NCBI RefSeq assembly: GCF_001541345.2
Contig: NZ_LMVL02000006.1
Location: forward strand, 62,001 to 126,000
Direction of reading: 5' to 3'
DNA length: 64,000 nucleotides
From: Gillisella vitis
Lineage (GTDB): Bacteria; Pseudomonadota; Alphaproteobacteria; Rhizobiales; Rhizobiaceae
Made by a program: the position numbers and the translations under genes. Positions 36,301 through 45,084 of this stretch are shown one piece after another (within the stretch, counting starts at the first letter, position 1; every line of letters starts with the position of its first letter). The notes below the pieces were generated by a model. It searched no databases, had not been told where the DNA came from, and was given only the letters and a program-made list of their open reading frames with translations.

Positions 36301-37834
36301 GCAAGGGGAGAACAGCGAGGGCCGTGTCCGGCTCAATGGCAATCGCCTCGATCAGCACGCCAAAATGGGCGGCAAGAGACGCGATTGTCTCAGGGCGGAA
36401 AAGCGCTGTGTCATATTCGAAAGTGCCATGGATCGTGCTTCCGGCATCGATCAGGTTGAGGCTGAGATCGAGTTTCGCAACACCGTCGCGCCGTGGCAGG
36501 CGGGTCAACGTGAGGCCCGAAAGTCCGACCCTCTGCTGCGGCTCAGTATCGAGCTGGAATTTCAGCTGGAAAAGCGGATGGACGCTGGGATCGCGCTCTG
36601 GCTTCAGCGCTTCCACCAATTGCTCAAAAGGCAGGTCTTGATGGTCAAGCACCGACCAGAGGGTCGCTTGGCTTTGGCGCAATGTCTCGCGGAAGCTCGC
36701 TGCGGGCGTAAGCCGTGAGCGGACCGGCAGCGGATTGACAAAGAGGCCGATCAACCCTTCCGTTTCCCGGTGACGACGGTTGGCGACGGGTGTGCCAATC
36801 ACCAGATCCCTTTGCCCGGTATAGCGATAGACGAGGGTGTTGAAGGCCGTAAACAGCGTGGCGAAGAGGGTGGCACCTTCTGCTTTCGCAAGCGCTTTTA
36901 GCCGGGCCGTGGTGCCAGAATCGAAGGCGATGGAATGCAAGGCTCCGGCATTGGCCTGAACAGGTGGCCGGGTGAAATCCCCCGGCAATTGCGTGGCGGG
37001 AAGCGGTGCTTCGAGATGATCGGTCCAGAAGGCGAGGGACCGCTCAAGCGCCGGGCCTGCCAGATGGTCGCGCTGCCATGCAGCGAAGTCGCCGTACTGG
37101 ATGGGAAGCGCTGGCAAATCAAGATCAACGCCCGACACCTTGGCCTGATAGATCACTGAGAGATCGCCAAGCAGCACATCCATCGACCAACCGTCCCCGG
37201 CAATGTGGTGCAGCGTCAGCTGCAAAAGGGTTCGCTCAGAGCCAAGGCGGATTGCCGTGAGACGGAGCGGTGGCTCGCAGGCAAGATCGAAGGGTCGCCG
37301 CGCCTCCTCTTGCCGTATCCGGTCGATTTCCGCCTCATCCGGCACATCGTCCTGTCGGTCGATCAATTGCAGCGGAATATCACTGTCGGCGATGATGCGT
37401 TGAGAGGGCATGCCATCCCGCATCTCCATGCGGGTGCGCAGGATTGCATGGCGCTCTGCGACGGCCTGAAGCGCTGCCTTTAACGCGGAAACATCGATGC
37501 TGCCGAGCGCCTCAACAGCGAGCGATATGTGGTGAAGGCCAGCATCCGGCATCATCTGCTCGACAAACCATAGGCGCTGCTGGGCAAAGGAAAGTGGCGG
37601 TGCATCCGCATGACGGGCCGGGATCGTTTCGCTATGTGCCGCGTCATGGTTCGTGGCGTCCAGAGAAAGATTCGCAATGATCTCCGCCTTGCGGGCGCGG
37701 ATCACGTCAGTGATGTCCTGCGTGAGCACGCTCTCGGAGCCGGACAGTCGCAGACGCCCATCGACGCATGTGATGCGGATGCCTTTTTCCGACAGGCACG
37801 ACAGCAGCGCTTCCACCGTTTCGGGAGCAGTCAT
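33314..37834 (-). CDS. NRPS with TubC docking and terminal reductase, C-A-T-R
   Basis: The 1506-residue protein is the likely last module. A TubC-type N-terminal docking domain spans ~1-55 ('TVEALLSCLSEKGIRITCVD', 'RLSGSE', 'IRARKAEIIANL'). Then C (HHIAGDGWSMD, ~212), A (YIIYTSGSTGRPKG, ~686), T (GGHSLLAT, ~1065) and a thioester reductase with NAD(P)H motif 'TGATGFLGAYLL' (~1147) and YNQTK (~1299). The specificity positions read as DAPTLGAVNK, sharing DAxT with aromatic codes such as Phe DAWTIAAICK; an aromatic residue such as Tyr or DOPA is plausible. The R domain releases an aldehyde or alcohol in place of a thioesterase. The ATG at 37834 has GGAGG 7 bases upstream; the ATG at 37840 is too close to that site. 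Confidence 0.93.
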   Translation of the reverse strand: MTAPETVEALLSCLSEKGIRITCVDGRLRLSGSESVLTQDITDVIRARKAEIIANLSLDATNHDAAHSETIPARHADAPPLSFAQQRLWFVEQMMPDAGLHHISLAVEALGSIDVSALKAALQAVAERHAILRTRMEMRDGMPSQRIIADSDIPLQLIDRQDDVPDEAEIDRIRQEEARRPFDLACEPPLRLTAIRLGSERTLLQLTLHHIAGDGWSMDVLLGDLSVIYQAKVSGVDLDLPALPIQYGDFAAWQRDHLAGPALERSLAFWTDHLEAPLPATQLPGDFTRPPVQANAGALHSIAFDSGTTARLKALAKAEGATLFATLFTAFNTLVYRYTGQRDLVIGTPVANRRHRETEGLIGLFVNPLPVRSRLTPAASFRETLRQSQATLWSVLDHQDLPFEQLVEALKPERDPSVHPLFQLKFQLDTEPQQRVGLSGLTLTRLPRRDGVAKLDLSLNLIDAGSTIHGTFEYDTALFRPETIASLAAHFGVLIEAIAIEPDTALAVLPLLEAEERQRQIVSWNATATSFDEKAFFHTVFEAHAARTPDAIALVHIIDGERHTLTYDELNRRANQIAHHLRGLGAGPETIVAIALERGFDMIAAWLGVLKSGAAYLPLDPAYPPERLAMMLSDSQARLVLTESRRTLPETVTRIDLDTDWPRDAATGNPDLVNRPDHLAYIIYTSGSTGRPKGVLVEHRGLVNLTQHKIRVSGVKPGDCMLQFFSFSFDASIPELVMALGAGASLLLLPASELLPGPALAEHMKTQAVTHVTMTPSALIALPVDDYPALRMVLTGGEAPTPELIERWGTGRLFINAYGPTETTVNASMVPCGNGHPNDATLLPAANKQLYVLDANLEPVPVGQPGELHIGGLGIARGYHGRPALTAERFVPDPFSPTGGVLYRTGDRACQLADGRIRVLGRLDDQVKIRGYRIEPGEIEAMVLAHPTIVAAAVAIHEIDGEKRVIAYGVAKDATTITALDMKTFLAAHLPRYLVPDAFVWLDRLPLTVNGKIDTRALPLPDLSQQVGRPPEGETEKAIAAIFAQILGCSHVSATDDFFAIGGHSLLATRLSALAKSAFGLDIAIIDLFEAPTVEALAARVSNRNQSLMTEEEMCRADTELDAALRIPARIVSTHPLSHVFLTGATGFLGAYLLSELLKDTSRTVSCLVRGVTGADRLRQSLQSYGLWRDEFAERIRALPGDLSQQRFGLSDATYTALVESVDAIIHNGAEVHHLHPYERLRAPNVGGTVEAIRLAAAGRGRPLHLISSLSALTRRGAGEAIAESATIRDFPLPSGGYNQTKWVAEHLVEAAKERGLPVTIYRPGAISGDSRTGTFNKADILCRLMQGYLRSGLAPEGDTPLEMLPVDTVAHAIIALADRPSSLSQTFHLVHSSPVSSALLFEAAAAEGLHLRRIPRLEWRAELDRIAREETDHPLYPLMGLFEQRPASSSQGAIRTVERSETHRALAAVSIVEPALDLRLFRSYLRAFIVNGALNPSKENEQRYA

Positions 37835-38160
37835 CGGCATGCCTCCGGCAGCGCGCACCGGACCTGTTGCGCGCACCGCTGATGGGTGGAAACAGCCGTC
37901 TTGGAGACGCCTTTGCCCGAGGCTATTTTGAAAATCATTACAACCTCAGATTGGATTGTGAATATCGATTATAGAGGTATTGAACTGCTGTTTATATTGT
38001 TGACTAAGACATTCAAGAATTATATGCAAGTGCCAATTCGATGGCGACCACAGATTGCCATCAGCGAAATTTCAAGCGGCTGAGTTTCCTTTTATCAAAG
38101 CGAAAAGAGCATAAGTCGGGGTTGGGCGGATCTTCCGCAGCGCTCTTCAGTAAGGGGTGG
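37835..38160. promoter_or_regulatory. Divergent control region of the two biosynthesis operons
   Basis: The 326 bases between the two divergent starts hold no gene. The centre (37930-38040) is A/T-rich. Rightward, TTGACT at 38000-38005 is a good -35 with a poor -10 (TATATG 15 bases on). Leftward, a perfect TATAAT lies on the minus strand (complement of 37968-37973). A TGA-N9-TCA motif at 38001-38015 overlaps the rightward -35 and sits upstream of the leftward -10, so one bound repressor could shut both operons. Confidence 0.6.
38001..38015. promoter_or_regulatory. Candidate RirA/IRO iron box (TGA-N9-TCA)
   Basis: The 15-mer TGACTAAGACATTCA has the TGA-N9-TCA form described for RirA (IRO) boxes in rhizobia. 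It overlaps a TTGACT -35 hexamer in the only intergenic region between the two siderophore operons, the expected place for iron repression. The motif alone occurs by chance about once per 4 kb, so position is the main support. Confidence 0.5.
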
Positions 38161-40416
38161 ATGGCAGTGAACGATACGTCCTGGACGCAACGAACCTTGG
38201 AAGGTTCTTCGGAATTTACGTCAATAATTCATATGCTTGAGAGCCGTTCTCGGGATATGGCGGATGATGTGGCCATGCGCTTCTTTCATGATGACGCGGT
38301 CGCTGCGGCGCAGGCAAGGCCGGATTCCTGGACCTGGCGTATGCTTCGCGATCGGGCGCGGCTTGTCGGTCGCGAGATTGCGCAGACAGGACTTGTCATC
38401 CCCGGGGCGCGCATTCTCGTGGTCTATCCGCCGGGCCTTAGCTTCATCGCCGCCTTCCTTGGATGTCTCTATGCAGGCACTGTTCCCGTGCCCGTTCCGG
38501 CCCCGCGGCGTGCTGACGGAATCAATCGCTGGCTGCATATCGCGCGGGATGCCGGGATCTCCGGAATTCTCTGTGCTGGCGAGCTTCTGGACGCCCTTCG
38601 CCCCCTGCAACAGGCAGTCGGACATGGCTTTGCGCTCGCCCCGGAAGCAGCCGATCCGGCCCACCCGGTCGTCTTTGAAGATGACGGCAGACCATTCCAT
38701 GCGCCGGAGGCAAAGCATGTCGCTTTCCTGCAATATACATCGGGTTCGACGAGCGATCCGAAGGGCGTGATGGTCACGCACGGCAACCTGATGACCAATC
38801 TGCGGCAGATCAGCACTGCCTTCGAATACGGTCCATCCGACATATCCGCCTGCTGGCTGCCGCACTATCACGATATGGGGCTGATCGACGGCATTCTGTC
38901 GCCGGTGTTCAACGGCTTTCCAGTGGCGCTGATGGCGCCTGCCTCGTTCCTGCGTCGGCCTCTGCGCTTTCTGGAACTGGCAAGCCATGTGCGCGCCACC
39001 GTTATTGGCGGTCCGAATTTTTCCTACGAGCACTGTGTCGATAAATATGCGCCAGAGGCTGCTGCCGGGCTTGATCTCTCCAACGTCCGCATCGCCTATA
39101 ACGGGGCAGAGCCGATCCGCCCGAAGACGCTGGAGCGCTTCACAGCCGCCTTTGCCCCCTATGGTTTCCGTGGCAAGGCCTTTTATTGTTGCTACGGGCA
39201 GGCAGAAGCCACGCTGTTTCAGACGGGCAACAGTCCCGACGATCCACCGTTGATCCTGTCCGTCAGCCGCAAGGCGCTTGTCGAAACCGGGGCTGCGGTC
39301 GAAGCGGATGATAGCGACGAGCATGATAGGCTTGCCCTTGCCGCCTGCGGCCGCCCTGCCGAGGGGCTTGACCTTGCGCTTGTCGATCCCGAGGCGGGCC
39401 TGCGTGTGGATGATGGCATGGTCGGCGAGATCTGGATCCGGGGTCCGAACGTGACCCCCGGCTATTGGGGCCGCACTAAACTGAACGCAGAGACCTTTGA
39501 TCAGGTGCTGGACGGATCGCGTGGCTGGCGGCGGACCGGCGATCTGGGCTTTCGCCGCAATGGGCAGCTCTACATCACGGGTCGGCTGAAAGATCTGGTG
39601 ATCATCCGTGGGCAGAACCATCACCCGGAAGATATTGAGCAATCCGTTTTCTCCAGCCATCCGGCGCTCGCACAAGGCAGGGCAGGGGTCTTTGCCATCG
39701 AGGTCGATGGCGAGGAGCAATTGGGCGTGGTCTGTGAGCTGACCCGCGAGGGCCTGCGCGATCTTGATAGCGATGACGTGATCCGTGCCGTGCGCGGTGC
39801 CGTCTCGCGCAATCACCATGTCAGGGCCGTCGTCATCGCGCTGTTGCGGCCAAGCAGCCTGCCACGCACGCCGAGTGGAAAAGTCCGCCGCTTCGCTTGC
39901 CGACAGGGGATCGCAACGGGTGATCTGCGCATCGTTGCCCGCTGGGATGCAAAGCCGGAGAGCGTGCTCAATGCCCCGGCAATTGTCGAGCAACGAAGCT
40001 GGCGCGACCAGCTTCAGCAATCGCCCAAAGCGCTTCGCAAGGAAGCGCTCCGGCATCTGCTGCGGCAGGAAGTGGCTATGCTTGCCCGGCTGGGCGAAGG
40101 GGATTTGCCCGGAAATTCCGCTGGGTTCTTCGATCTTGGTCTCGACTCTGTGGCGCTCGTCAATATCGGCGCGACGGTTGAGCGGGAACTCGGCGTGCCG
40201 GTCCGCCCAACACTGATTTTCGAACATCACACCATCCTGGCCCTTTCGGATCATCTCTATGGCCTCATTGAAGACGATAAATCGGAGACCGTGTCTCTTG
40301 AGGACGCAAAGCTCCAGAGCAATGGGCCTGTGGTTCAGAACCCGCCCGCGTCTTCCTCTGTCGCCAGCTCCACTATTACCTCGGAACTTGCTGCCCTGAA
40401 AGCATTGCTTCGTTGA
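38161..40416 (+). CDS. Fatty acyl-AMP ligase fused to an acyl carrier domain (FAAL-ACP)
   Basis: The 751-residue protein should activate a fatty acid as acyl-AMP and load it on its own carrier, starting the assembly line. The AMP-binding motif 'LQYTSGSTSDPKGVMVTHGN' is at ~190-209, with 'PHYHDMGLIDG' as in FAALs, 'FYCCYGQAEATLFQTG', 'YWGRTKLNAETF' and 'RLKDLVIIRGQNHHPEDIEQ'. The ACP serine is in 'FFDLGLDSVALVNIG' (~660). The ATG at 38161 follows AAGGGG; an open frame from 38041 has no ribosome site and an unlikely N-terminus. A lipid tail on the siderophore is the direct implication. It is the first gene of the rightward operon, 34 bases before the PKS. Confidence 0.93.
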   Translation: MAVNDTSWTQRTLEGSSEFTSIIHMLESRSRDMADDVAMRFFHDDAVAAAQARPDSWTWRMLRDRARLVGREIAQTGLVIPGARILVVYPPGLSFIAAFLGCLYAGTVPVPVPAPRRADGINRWLHIARDAGISGILCAGELLDALRPLQQAVGHGFALAPEAADPAHPVVFEDDGRPFHAPEAKHVAFLQYTSGSTSDPKGVMVTHGNLMTNLRQISTAFEYGPSDISACWLPHYHDMGLIDGILSPVFNGFPVALMAPASFLRRPLRFLELASHVRATVIGGPNFSYEHCVDKYAPEAAAGLDLSNVRIAYNGAEPIRPKTLERFTAAFAPYGFRGKAFYCCYGQAEATLFQTGNSPDDPPLILSVSRKALVETGAAVEADDSDEHDRLALAACGRPAEGLDLALVDPEAGLRVDDGMVGEIWIRGPNVTPGYWGRTKLNAETFDQVLDGSRGWRRTGDLGFRRNGQLYITGRLKDLVIIRGQNHHPEDIEQSVFSSHPALAQGRAGVFAIEVDGEEQLGVVCELTREGLRDLDSDDVIRAVRGAVSRNHHVRAVVIALLRPSSLPRTPSGKVRRFACRQGIATGDLRIVARWDAKPESVLNAPAIVEQRSWRDQLQQSPKALRKEALRHLLRQEVAMLARLGEGDLPGNSAGFFDLGLDSVALVNIGATVERELGVPVRPTLIFEHHTILALSDHLYGLIEDDKSETVSLEDAKLQSNGPVVQNPPASSSVASSTITSELAALKALLR

Positions 40417-40450
40417 GCACAGCATCCGCAACTTGAACGAGAGAACCCCT

Positions 40451-43400
40451 ATGACTGACGTTGAAACGCCGACACCGGACATCGTTGAACAGGATGAAAT
40501 CCTCTCGATTCTGAAGGACGCGCGCACGCGTCTGGAGGCGGCGCAAAGGGAGAAGGACGAGCGCGTGGCAATCGTCGGCATGGCCGGGCGCTTTCCCGGA
40601 GCCAATGATCTCGACGCGTTCTGGGGCCTTCTGAAGCAAGGTCAAAGTGGCCTTCGCTCTGTCACGGATCACGAATTGCAAGAGGCTGGCGTCGATCCCA
40701 AAATGGCGGCCCGGTCGGATTATGTCCGGGTCTGGGGTGGCTTCGATGATCCAACAGGCTTCGATGCCGGATTCTTCGGCTATTCGCCGCGCGATGCGGA
40801 ATTGCTTGATCCCCAACATCGTGTTTTCCTCGAATGCGCAGCGGGCGCACTCGACCATGCGGGCTATAACAGCGCCACGTATGGTGGTCGTATCGGCGTC
40901 TATGCCGGTGGTGCACTGAACTATCATTTCAGCCAGATACAGGCCAATCCGGCGCTCCGGGAGGCAACGGACCCGATCCATGCGGGCCTTGGCAATGTGC
41001 TTGGCATGATTGCTTCGCGTGTCGCTTATCACCTCGACCTCACCGGGCCAACCGTTGGGGTACAGGCGACTTGTGCCACGGCGCTCGTGGCGTTGCATCT
41101 CGCGGCACGCGGCCTTCTGGCACGCGAGGCGGATATGGCGCTGGCGGGGGCCGTTGCCATCGGGCAGCCGCGCCCGGAAGGCTATCTCTACAAGAGCGAA
41201 GGTATCGCCTCCCCGGACGGGGCATGCCGTCCGTTTGACGCCAATGCCAAGGGCACCGTCTTCACCAATGGCGTCGGCGTCCTCGTTCTCAAACGGCTGA
41301 GCGACGCGATTGCTGACGGCGATACAATTCATGCGGTTCTCAGCGGGTCGGCCATCGGCAACGACGGTTCCGCCAAGGTCGGGCTGACGGCACCCAGCGT
41401 TGCCGGGCAAACGGCAGTGCTTCAGGCAGCCCTTGCCGACGCCCGCCTTGAAGCCTCTGAGGTGGACTATGTCGAAGCGCATGGAACCGCAACGACCCTC
41501 GGCGATCCCATCGAAATCCGCGCCCTGTCCAGTGTGTATGGCGATGCGCTGAAACAGCAGGGCCGCCGCTGCGGTCTGGGTTCTGTGAAGGGCAATCTCG
41601 GACATATGGATGTGGCCGCCGGAATGGGAGGATTGATCAAGACCATTCTTGCGCTGAAGCACCAGATTCTGCCCGCCAGCATCAATTTTACCAGTCCGAA
41701 CCCGGCCCTTGATCTGGCGTCAAGCCCTTTCGACATCGTTGCGGAGCAGCGGGCATGGCCGGTGACAGAGCTGCGCAAGCGTCGCGCGGCCATAAGCGCC
41801 TTTGGCATGGGCGGGATGAATGCGCATGTGATCATTGAAGAGCCTCCGGTTCGGGACCGCGAAGTGGAAACCACCGGGCCTTATCTTTTGCCACTCTCGG
41901 CCAAGACGCCGGAAGCGCTGGCGGCGATGCGAAACGCGCTGGCCGATCATCTTGGCACCGATGACGGCGCACAGCTTGCCGGTATTGCCTACACCCTCCG
42001 GCAGGGCCGTCGGCCGATGGAGCATCGCTTTGTAGCCCTCGCAAGGGAGCGAGACGCCGCCGCGCATATCATCTGCAGCGGTGAAGGCCCCCATTGTGTC
42101 GCGGGTGAGCCGCTGGCGGGCGATGCAAGTGTGATCCTGCTGTTTCCCGGACAGGGTGCACAATATCCGGGAATGGCGCGGGCGCTGTACGAGACGGATG
42201 CAACATTCCGCGCCGCCTTCGATGCCTGCCTGCGCTTCGTGCCGCAGGAACTTGACCTCGCGGCCATCATCTTTGGCGATGGCACAACGACAGAGCAACT
42301 TTCCCGCACAGAGATAACGCAGCCAGCACTTTTCGCCGTCGAATACGCGCTGGCGCAGATGTGGCTTGCCAAGGGCATCAAGCCACGGGCCATGGTCGGT
42401 CACAGTCTCGGGGAATATGTTGCGGCCTGCCTTGCCGGGGTCTTCTCGCTGCAAGATGCGGTGAAGCTGGTTGTTGCCCGCGGGCGGCTGATGCAGGCCT
42501 GCCCTCCCGGTGCCATGCTCTCCGTTATGCTCTCGGAACAGGAGGCGCGCGCTTCGCTTTCGCCATACGTGGAACTTGCCGCCGTCAACGGTCCGCGCAG
42601 TACGGTTCTGGCAGGCACGGTAGAGGCGATTGCCGAACTCGCGGAGCGGTTTGATCGCAGCGGTATCGGCAGGCATGAGCTTAAAACCTCCCATGCCTTT
42701 CACAGTTTCATGATGGAGCCTGCGCTTGAAGCGTTTGCGCAAATGCTCGCCACGGTGACGCTCAACCCGCCGCAGATTGACATTGTCTCGAACCTGACAG
42801 GCAATTGGCTGACGGCACAGGAAGCAACCGACCCGGCCTATTGGGTGGCCCATCTGCGCCAGACTGTTCTGTTTGGCCCCTGCCTTGCGCGGGCGCTTGA
42901 ATTGCCGGCCCCGTTTCTTCTCGAAGTTGGACCCGGCTCGACACTGACCCGGCTTGCTCGCCAGCAAGGAAAAGCGCTGCTTCGCGTTGCCACCTCGCTG
43001 CCCGATGCGAAGGCACCGCAGGACGCCTGCGACCACGCGCTGCTGGCATTGGCGGAGCTTTGGATCGCGGGCATCGATGTCGAGCTTGTTGCCGAAAAAG
43101 ATGCAGGCCCGCGCCGCCGCGTGCCACTTCCAACTTACCCTTTCCAGCGCAATTCCTACGCGATTGCGCGGATTGCACCCACCGAATCCATGCCCGACGA
43201 AGCCGCCCGGCGCACGTCAATCGAGGACTGGTTTAACCAGCCGGTCTGGCAACGCGCGCCGTTTGAGCACCTCACAACGAGCGGTCATGAGCATTGGCTG
43301 ATCTTTGGTGGCGACGAGACTGTCGCCGCGATCGGTCCGGTTTCGGATCAGATCAAGGTCACACGGGTACGGTCTGGGATAACCTATGAGAATGCCGGGG

Positions 43401-45040
43401 GGACGTATCACATCGACCCCGCTGAGCCGCAGCACTACAGCGCAGTTCTTGCCGATCTTGCAGCGAACGGTGCAACACTGACCCAGATCGTCAATGGCTT
43501 CTCCCTTGATGCCAATGCGGCCCCGGACACAGCTTTCACCAGCAGTTTTGCGCTCGCGAAAGCCCTGACCACGACCGAGAGCCGCCCGCCGCTTCTGACC
43601 GTTCTGGCATGTGGCCTGCATGGTGTGACTGGCGCGGAGGTTGTTGATGCGCAGGCGGCCAAGGTGCTTGGCATGCTCCGCGTCTTGCCGCAGGACATTC
43701 CCGGCATTTCCTGCCGAAGCATCGATCTTCCATCGGCAGAAGGTGCCACTGTGCACGGCCTCGCTGAGGCGCTATCACACCCTTGGCGCGACGACAGGAC
43801 CGTGATGGCGCTGCGCAATGGCTATTGCTGGGTCGAGAGCCATGTGCCGACGCCCTTGCCGGAGCCAGCCGATGTTCCGGCTCTCACGGCGGGGGCCACT
43901 TACCTCATCGCAGGCGATCTCCTCGATGGTCTCGCCCTCGTCTATGCCCGGGCGCTCGTTCAAACATTGGGCGCGAAGGTCGTCCTTGTTGGACCAAGCG
44001 GGCTTCCGAATGCTGCGGATTGGGAACACTGGCTTGCATCGCATGGGCCGAAGCATCCGGTTAGTGCGTTGATCCGGGCTTTGCGCGGCATTGGCACTCC
44101 GGGCGAGGATTATATTCTGTTCAGCGGTGATCTCGCTGACCCCGCTTGGCTTGCTGCATGCCTCAATTCGCTTGGCGCACCGTTTGGCCCGATCCGTGGG
44201 GTTTTCCAGACAGCGGGCATGGGCGAGGTTTACCACTGCCCGCTCACGGAGGCCACAGCGGAGCGCAATGCTGCATTGTTCGCAACCAAGGTTGACGGCC
44301 TGAACGCTCTATCAGCGGCGCTTGCCGATCACACCCCCGACTTCGTCCTCGTCCAGTCCTCCCTCTCAACGCTGGTCGGCGGCGCGGGCCTTGCCGCCTA
44401 TGCGGGGGCCAACAGCTTTCTTGATGCCTTCGTTGATGCGCGGCGCGGCGCACAGCGTCCGGTCTGGCAGGCAATCGCCTGGGATACATGCCTTCCTTTT
44501 GGCACCACGCGAGAGGAGGCAACAGGCTTTCTTAACGACGCGATTGACGTCGACGAGGTCTGGCGGGCAACCCGAGCGGTTCTCGCCCACCGCCAAGTCT
44601 CCCAGCTCGCCGTGACGCCGGTTGATCTGCGGCATCGCATGGCCGCAGCACGGCAGGAACCAAGGGCCGGTGTGGCCGTGGATCAGAAGGAAAACACCGG
44701 GCGCGAGCGTGTGCAGGCAGCGTTCATCGCCCCGCGCGATCCCATTGAGACCGATGTGGCGGCTGTTATCGGGGAACTTCTTGGCATTTCGCGTGTCGGA
44801 ATCGATGACAATTTCTTCGAGCTTGGTGGGCATTCCCTGCTTGCCGTGCAGGTCGTGACACGGTTGCGCAAGCAATTCTCAATCGAGCTGCCCATGCGCG
44901 CCCTGCTGTTTGATGCACCGACCGTAGGGGGCATCGCGGCCGTTATCCGTGAGCGCCTCGAGGCCGCACGGAAAGAACAGGCAGAGCTTGCCGCCCTCCT
45001 GGACGACATTGAGGCAGAGGCGCTCCGCAAGGAAGCCTGA
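40451..45040 (+). CDS. Type I PKS module, KS-AT-KR*-ACP
   Basis: The 1529-residue protein starts with a charged helix ('EILSILKDARTRLEAAQREK'), a likely docking coiled coil. KS: Cys in 'GVQATCATALVALHLAARGL' (~205), with TCAT replacing the usual ACSS; His in 'EAHGTATTLGDPIE' (~343). AT: 'GHSLGEYVAACLAG' (~651) and HAFHS (~748), malonyl-type. The KR-like region keeps 'SSLSTLVGGAGLAAYAGANS' (Tyr ~1317, Asn present), but its nucleotide-binding loop is 'YLIAGDLLDGLALVYARAL' without the Gly-rich motif, so reduction is doubtful. ACP: 'NFFELGGHSLLAVQ' (~1459). The ATG at 40451 follows GAGAG; TTG at 40433 is less likely. It most likely extends the fatty acyl starter. Confidence 0.92.
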   Translation: MTDVETPTPDIVEQDEILSILKDARTRLEAAQREKDERVAIVGMAGRFPGANDLDAFWGLLKQGQSGLRSVTDHELQEAGVDPKMAARSDYVRVWGGFDDPTGFDAGFFGYSPRDAELLDPQHRVFLECAAGALDHAGYNSATYGGRIGVYAGGALNYHFSQIQANPALREATDPIHAGLGNVLGMIASRVAYHLDLTGPTVGVQATCATALVALHLAARGLLAREADMALAGAVAIGQPRPEGYLYKSEGIASPDGACRPFDANAKGTVFTNGVGVLVLKRLSDAIADGDTIHAVLSGSAIGNDGSAKVGLTAPSVAGQTAVLQAALADARLEASEVDYVEAHGTATTLGDPIEIRALSSVYGDALKQQGRRCGLGSVKGNLGHMDVAAGMGGLIKTILALKHQILPASINFTSPNPALDLASSPFDIVAEQRAWPVTELRKRRAAISAFGMGGMNAHVIIEEPPVRDREVETTGPYLLPLSAKTPEALAAMRNALADHLGTDDGAQLAGIAYTLRQGRRPMEHRFVALARERDAAAHIICSGEGPHCVAGEPLAGDASVILLFPGQGAQYPGMARALYETDATFRAAFDACLRFVPQELDLAAIIFGDGTTTEQLSRTEITQPALFAVEYALAQMWLAKGIKPRAMVGHSLGEYVAACLAGVFSLQDAVKLVVARGRLMQACPPGAMLSVMLSEQEARASLSPYVELAAVNGPRSTVLAGTVEAIAELAERFDRSGIGRHELKTSHAFHSFMMEPALEAFAQMLATVTLNPPQIDIVSNLTGNWLTAQEATDPAYWVAHLRQTVLFGPCLARALELPAPFLLEVGPGSTLTRLARQQGKALLRVATSLPDAKAPQDACDHALLALAELWIAGIDVELVAEKDAGPRRRVPLPTYPFQRNSYAIARIAPTESMPDEAARRTSIEDWFNQPVWQRAPFEHLTTSGHEHWLIFGGDETVAAIGPVSDQIKVTRVRSGITYENAGGTYHIDPAEPQHYSAVLADLAANGATLTQIVNGFSLDANAAPDTAFTSSFALAKALTTTESRPPLLTVLACGLHGVTGAEVVDAQAAKVLGMLRVLPQDIPGISCRSIDLPSAEGATVHGLAEALSHPWRDDRTVMALRNGYCWVESHVPTPLPEPADVPALTAGATYLIAGDLLDGLALVYARALVQTLGAKVVLVGPSGLPNAADWEHWLASHGPKHPVSALIRALRGIGTPGEDYILFSGDLADPAWLAACLNSLGAPFGPIRGVFQTAGMGEVYHCPLTEATAERNAALFATKVDGLNALSAALADHTPDFVLVQSSLSTLVGGAGLAAYAGANSFLDAFVDARRGAQRPVWQAIAWDTCLPFGTTREEATGFLNDAIDVDEVWRATRAVLAHRQVSQLAVTPVDLRHRMAAARQEPRAGVAVDQKENTGRERVQAAFIAPRDPIETDVAAVIGELLGISRVGIDDNFFELGGHSLLAVQVVTRLRKQFSIELPMRALLFDAPTVGGIAAVIRERLEAARKEQAELAALLDDIEAEALRKEA

Positions 45041-45084
45041 TTGTCACCTGCCTTCCATCAGTAATACGTAAAGGAACGACGACG

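Noticed and set aside
38221..40605. 794-codon minus-strand frame opposite the FAAL-ACP gene
   Set aside because: It is the antisense shadow of a high-G+C gene; the plus-strand frame has all FAAL and ACP motifs, the minus frame has none.
40376..43036. Two long minus-strand frames (428 and 438 codons) opposite the PKS
   Set aside because: Antisense shadows of the KS and AT domains with Arg/Gly/His-rich composition and no domain features.
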